The notes beneath the pieces are model-generated. The model saw only the letters and a program-made list of their open reading frames with translations, was not told the origin of the DNA and ran no database searches. 64,000 nucleotides of DNA from Struthio camelus (taxonomy: Eukaryota > Chordata > Aves > Struthioniformes > Struthionidae): NCBI RefSeq assembly GCF_040807025.1, contig NC_090945.1, positions 71,435,088 through 71,499,087 on the forward strand. Reading direction: 5' to 3'. The stretch's first letter is position 1; each line of letters starts with the position of its first letter. A program made the position numbers and the translations under genes. Positions 59,901-64,000 of this stretch are shown here, piece after piece.

Positions 59901-62900
59901 CTGGCAAGACTACTAAAGTCATAAACTTATTTATTAAAAAAACTAAACAGAAGAATTATATTAAAAAGGGAGGAATATGTTCTACAGACCAGTGGATATA
60001 GCTTAAAACCTGGAAAGTGCTGCAGATTAAGGGCCCAATTTATGAACATCTGTTCTGGCAGTTTCTGTGAGATTCTCATGTTCTTTACAATAAAAGTGTG
60101 AAACATGTTTTTCCCCCATACTAATCATGCTTTTCTGCAGTTCATAAAACTTGCATTGAGCCTTATGCAACTGGGCCTGTCTGCTTTAAACACTTGCTAG
60201 AGTAATTTACTATTCATGAAAGAGTAAGTGCTATAGCAACGTCACAATCCCATGCTATATGGTTATCCTGACTTGTTCCAAGCAGTCTTATTGGCTTCAA
60301 AAGCAGTGAATGAACACTGAAATTTCCTTCATATATTTTAACTTAAAGCATGGCAGTGAAGTAATAATGGGAGCAAGTCACTGGAGAGCAAAACGGATGG
60401 AAAAATGTCTTGTAAAATTCTCTGAAATTGAAGCATGCTTGCAAATCAGCTATTTTTTCTCCAATATATTTCATAGCTTTGAACACTTTATCAGTCACCA
60501 AAAACAACTGTTAACTCTCCATAGTTCTTAATTTTGAGATAAATTATGATAAAATTATTATTTTAAAAATATTTTGCGTTGCTTACACTGAATAGTGCCT
60601 TATGTTGTTAGTCATATTGACAGATACCTGTGGATATGCTTTAGGATATTCTTAATTCTCCTTGGAGAGAGAACTGAGAAATAATAAATTCAAAACTGAA
60701 TTTCTAGCTCTATTGACATCAAAACTGTTTTGCCTTTGACATCGGTTTGACCCGAGTTCATTTAAGAGATTTTATCCCCCCCTTATTTTATCATCTAACA
60801 TGACCTGCACAGCACAGATTATAGTATTTTGCTAGCTCTTGCTCCAAAACTGGTAATTCAGATTGAAGTAGGCTAGATCTTTGTGGAAGGCATCAGTCTT
60901 GTTTTCTAACCCTAGAATCCCCTACGATGCTAAATGCTGCTGCCATTATGACAGCTATTGTTAGCTGCAGGGACCTGCAGTCAGAGATTAGGGGGAAACC
61001 AAGGTGCAAAGGAAACACTGAGCAAACATGCTCAGTGGACACTCAGTAAAAACACTGTCCTCATCCTGAACAGTTTATATTGCTTTATCAATGAAAGTGG
61101 TTTAAATTTTGTTAGCTTCACCTTGTCATATCTTTATTAGGGCAAAGAACCATATGCTATGTATGTAGCTGTTTAACCTGAAGAGAATGCTTCCAACGAA
61201 GAATCCTCAAGAGAGGAAAATCTGTCTGCTCAAAATGAGAACCCCCTCCTCTCTTGGCAGCTAGCTTTCCATACCTTTAGGGTCTTACTGACTTACAGCA
61301 GAGAGAGAACAAACAGGATTTGCCGTATCCTCTTGACAGAGAAATATTTTATGGGAAAGAGGCATCTTCTGTTCCCATACCATCAACTTTGACACGCTTT
61401 TTAGTGTGGGTACATCCATGTGGTCCTGTTTGTAGGACATATGCAACCATTTTTGAGATTATTTGGCCAATTGTTTGGCTAAATTGTGGAATATTAAGGA
61501 ACTATATGTCTACCAAGTGTATGTTGGTCAGTGATGGTTCCTTTTGCCTCCTCTTCGACTTCATAGCTATGGAAGTTAATATGAAACGTTTTGTTAATTG
61601 GTATGCTGTGAATCATTTTTATCTGACGGTGGTGTTGGTGTACTATGTACATTTTTATCTGTCGGTGGTGGACTGTGTATATTACATTATTCCCAGTCCT
61701 CAAAACATGGTTTCATTCACAGAAGGTCCAGAAACATTAGTGTTATGTTTGCTTTGTCAGTGTGATGTTTTTCTGTGGTGAACTTTTGTACGTTAGGTTT
61801 GATGTGCTAAAATTCGCCAATGTAATTTATATGCACCTGCATAAGGTATTTTACTTGTAACCTGGATTTCATTTGCAAACTGTGCCTTGAATTGAACAAG
61901 GAACTAATCCAGTAGAAGTCAAGGCTTCGTATCGTCAAAGACAGTATCAAATTATGCCCCAGAGGAATCTTAGCCTGGGGTCCTGGTTGTAGTGTTTTTA
62001 TTGGGCCTGAGTAGAATATTCTGGATTCCTGGTTCTAATTAGGCCAGGTTTCCATATTCATTATGAACCCTTTATTGAGAAACAAGGCTCATCATCTTTG
62101 AGCTTCTTGTATGTGGATGGATGAGGAAGGGAGACAGAGATTACCGCGTCACTGAAAGTTTTCCACCTGCCTCCATCTACTAGGCACTGCTGTGTAGGCT
62201 GGGTCTCTTTTCTCTCGACCTTTTCTTCTACCCCTTCTCTTTCCACCTGGTCCCTTGTGCTTAGTGTAAAGGGAGCGCTCTTAACATTGTTGGTTTTCTT
62301 TTACCCTCATAGATCTTCTGGGAGTGCTGCTTTATCAGCCCACTGTGGACACCAGGCTTTTGTTTTTGTTTTGTTTTGTTTTTTTTAACAGTATCCTGGT
62401 TATGTTTTGAGAAGTATGGTTGCTTTGTATGCATTTGTTTGTACTACCTTGGACATCTCATAAAGATTCTAGCAGCATTTCTGGCTGAATAAACTTGATG
62501 GATGAACTATTATGGTCTTTTAGTTTAAACAGTATCTGTACTAGTGGGTTGGAAAAGTTTCCTTTGGAGCTGTTACAGTCTACTGGGTATATAATCCGTA
62601 TGAATTAGTGTGGTATTTCCTTCATAATCCTATGAATTCTCTGCCTAATAAATTTATGATTTTCTTAAGTGTTTTAGTAGAGAAGACCCTTTAAATACCG
62701 TGACGGTACATGGAATTATCTTACTGTCGCTGTAAGTTTTTCTACTTAATTTGTCTCTATGGAGATGAAACTGGACATTTTTGTTCTCTTTCCTTTTTTT
62801 TTTTTTTTTTTTAATTTTAGTAATTAGTGCTATGCCTTAAGTAATTAGGCCACAAGGGCAGAATTTCCATGAGTGTGCCAGGGCTTAAAAACGTAGGTTG

Positions 62901-64000
62901 CTGTCAGGTGGGATTTTCAGCACTTGTTTAGCCACATTTGAGTTGCCAAGTAGTTGCTTTGGTGCTTTTAAAAATCCCCCTAGGGGTGACTGCTTGTCTG
63001 TGCCCCAGTATCTCTACAAGTCTGATTCTAAATGCTTAATTACTCCAAGAATAGAACTAAATGCAGGGAAAGTAAGTTCCTTTAAGAAGCAAAATAATAA
63101 GTGAAAATATGGCAGTATTGGTGAGCTAGTTCTGAGTTATGTGCATATTCTATACTAAGATATATTCAGGAATAATACTGGAACCTGTGAAGCCACTGTA
63201 TTCTGGGATTAATTTTAGGATTGTTCTGAGGGAAGAGCACAGCAGATAGACAAATTCTAACATACTTTCAGAATGCAATTCAGTTTCATTTTTGAAAACA
63301 TTTCTGAAGAAACAGAGGGTTAACTTTGCATTAGCTAATAAAATAACATCAGTGTGGTGCTCAGTTTTGTGAAACTTATTTTGTGTGTTTACTCTACCTC
63401 ACTTCTTGTTCTGAAATTCTTTTCCCTAGCATGAGCACAGCTGCATCATCCGTTTCCATGGTCCTTTTAACCTCCACTTTTAATTAAAAAAAAATTAAAT
63501 CAGATGCTGTTTAAAGCTTCCAGTTTAGTTTTGGGAAAATAAAAGTTCACATCTAGCCCAGGCGTGTGTGAACAGCTGTTAAAAGCCACAAGCAAAACGA
63601 TACTTATAAAAGTGCTGGGGGGAATTTTAAGAGCAAGCTGCCAGTTTGACTGTACCTTTCAATAGCTCTTCACTTTCAGCCAAATGGTTTTAACAATAAT
63701 TTTCTTTGAAAAAAACCCTATGTTTTATAGAAGCAGCAGTGCAAGTAGTTAGGCCAGCAGTAATAGGAGGCAACTTGCCATTTCTCTTTAACTTTTTATG
63801 AAATTTGTCTTTGAATCTGGGGAAATTGCTCATTAGAGAGGTACAAGAGGTTGGAGGGGATTGATGTCCACCAGTGCCCACCCACCGTGCAGGTACATCT
63901 GTCACCATCTGATTCTGATGAGTGGTCTTGTTCATTGAAATTCCAGAACCGTAAGGCTAAACTTGAAAGCGTAATACTTCATTTGCACCATTTTTGCAGG
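47923..64000 (+). other. RAB28: RAB28 intron 4 (5' part, runs past window end)
   Basis: At least 16 kb, AT-rich. I looked for an exon 5 beginning with the remaining Ile-Asp-Leu-Glu codons behind an AG acceptor and saw none. It contains poly-T tracts (48,410-48,431; 62,794-62,812), a TTTTG-like repeat near 62,358-62,390, a 36-bp degenerate duplication at 61,614-61,680 and scattered short open frames without domains. The final bases TTTTTGCAGG look like an acceptor, but the following G does not fit the expected exon 5. Confidence 0.8.
61614..61680. repeat. degenerate tandem duplication (about 36 bp)
   Basis: CATTTTTATCTGACGGTGGT at 61,614 recurs as CATTTTTATCTGTCGGTGGT at 61,650. The second copy is slightly shorter. 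It lies in an unusually long open frame (61,320-61,781, 153 codons) that has no recognisable domain and is probably chance. Confidence 0.8.

Noticed and set aside
63975..64000. Splice-acceptor-like end (TTTTTGCAGG) as a possible RAB28 exon 5 start
   Set aside because: Exon 4 ends with the first base of the Ile codon of NKID, so exon 5 must begin with the last two bases of an Ile codon followed by Asp-Leu; a G at the first position does not fit.
1..64000. CRISPR arrays, bacterial operons, tRNA or rRNA genes, endogenous retrovirus
   Set aside because: No regularly spaced repeats, no cloverleaf-type sequence, no LTR or gag/pol-type frames were found; all reverse-transcriptase frames are CR1/L3-type LINE.

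Overview
This looks like a piece of a bird nuclear chromosome. The evidence is a vertebrate intron-containing gene (RAB28) with compact introns, CpG islands, interspersed repeats that are all of the CR1 retrotransposon type, and no recognisable mammalian-type SINE or L1. Crocodilians and turtles also carry CR1, so 'bird' is an inference rather than proof.

Layout. (1) About 1-6,600: a cluster of CpG-dense, GC-rich islands separated by AT-richer blocks that look like non-coding conserved elements. No believable exon is visible. In human 4p15.33 the neighbour on the 5' side of RAB28 is the homeobox gene NKX3-2, on the same strand. I therefore infer, without seeing any NKX3-2 coding sequence, that this is the 3' flank of NKX3-2. 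(2) About 6,600-25,500: gene-free intergenic DNA with an old CR1 relic (14,035-15,185, +), a much younger and nearly complete CR1 (15,471 to about 19,095, minus strand), an isolated CpG island (22,410-22,760) and another old CR1 relic (23,765-24,645, +). (3) 25,590-26,840: the TATA-less CpG-island promoter and first exon of RAB28, with a YY1-type motif that overlaps the start codon of a 12-residue upstream ORF. (4) 26,381 to the window end: RAB28 on the + strand, with coding exons 1-4 at 26,381-26,458, 33,808-33,904, 39,304-39,392 and 47,793-47,922. All have GT/AG splice sites and joining phases. Together they encode the first 131 residues plus one base: P-loop, switch I, switch II and the NK of the NKxD motif. 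The remaining exons (rest of the G domain and the prenylated C-terminus) lie beyond position 64,000. The introns hold further CR1 relics (37,057-37,165; 41,070-41,600; 45,510-46,365; 46,385-46,990), simple repeats and small tandem duplications.

How the parts relate. There is one protein-coding host gene. The CR1 copies belong to at least three age classes, from a copy with two readable ORFs and few lesions to barely recognisable fragments. I found no convincing novel multi-gene system. The most useful leads are the candidate enhancer at 3,655-3,900, the orphan CpG island, the RAB28 upstream ORF and the near-intact CR1.
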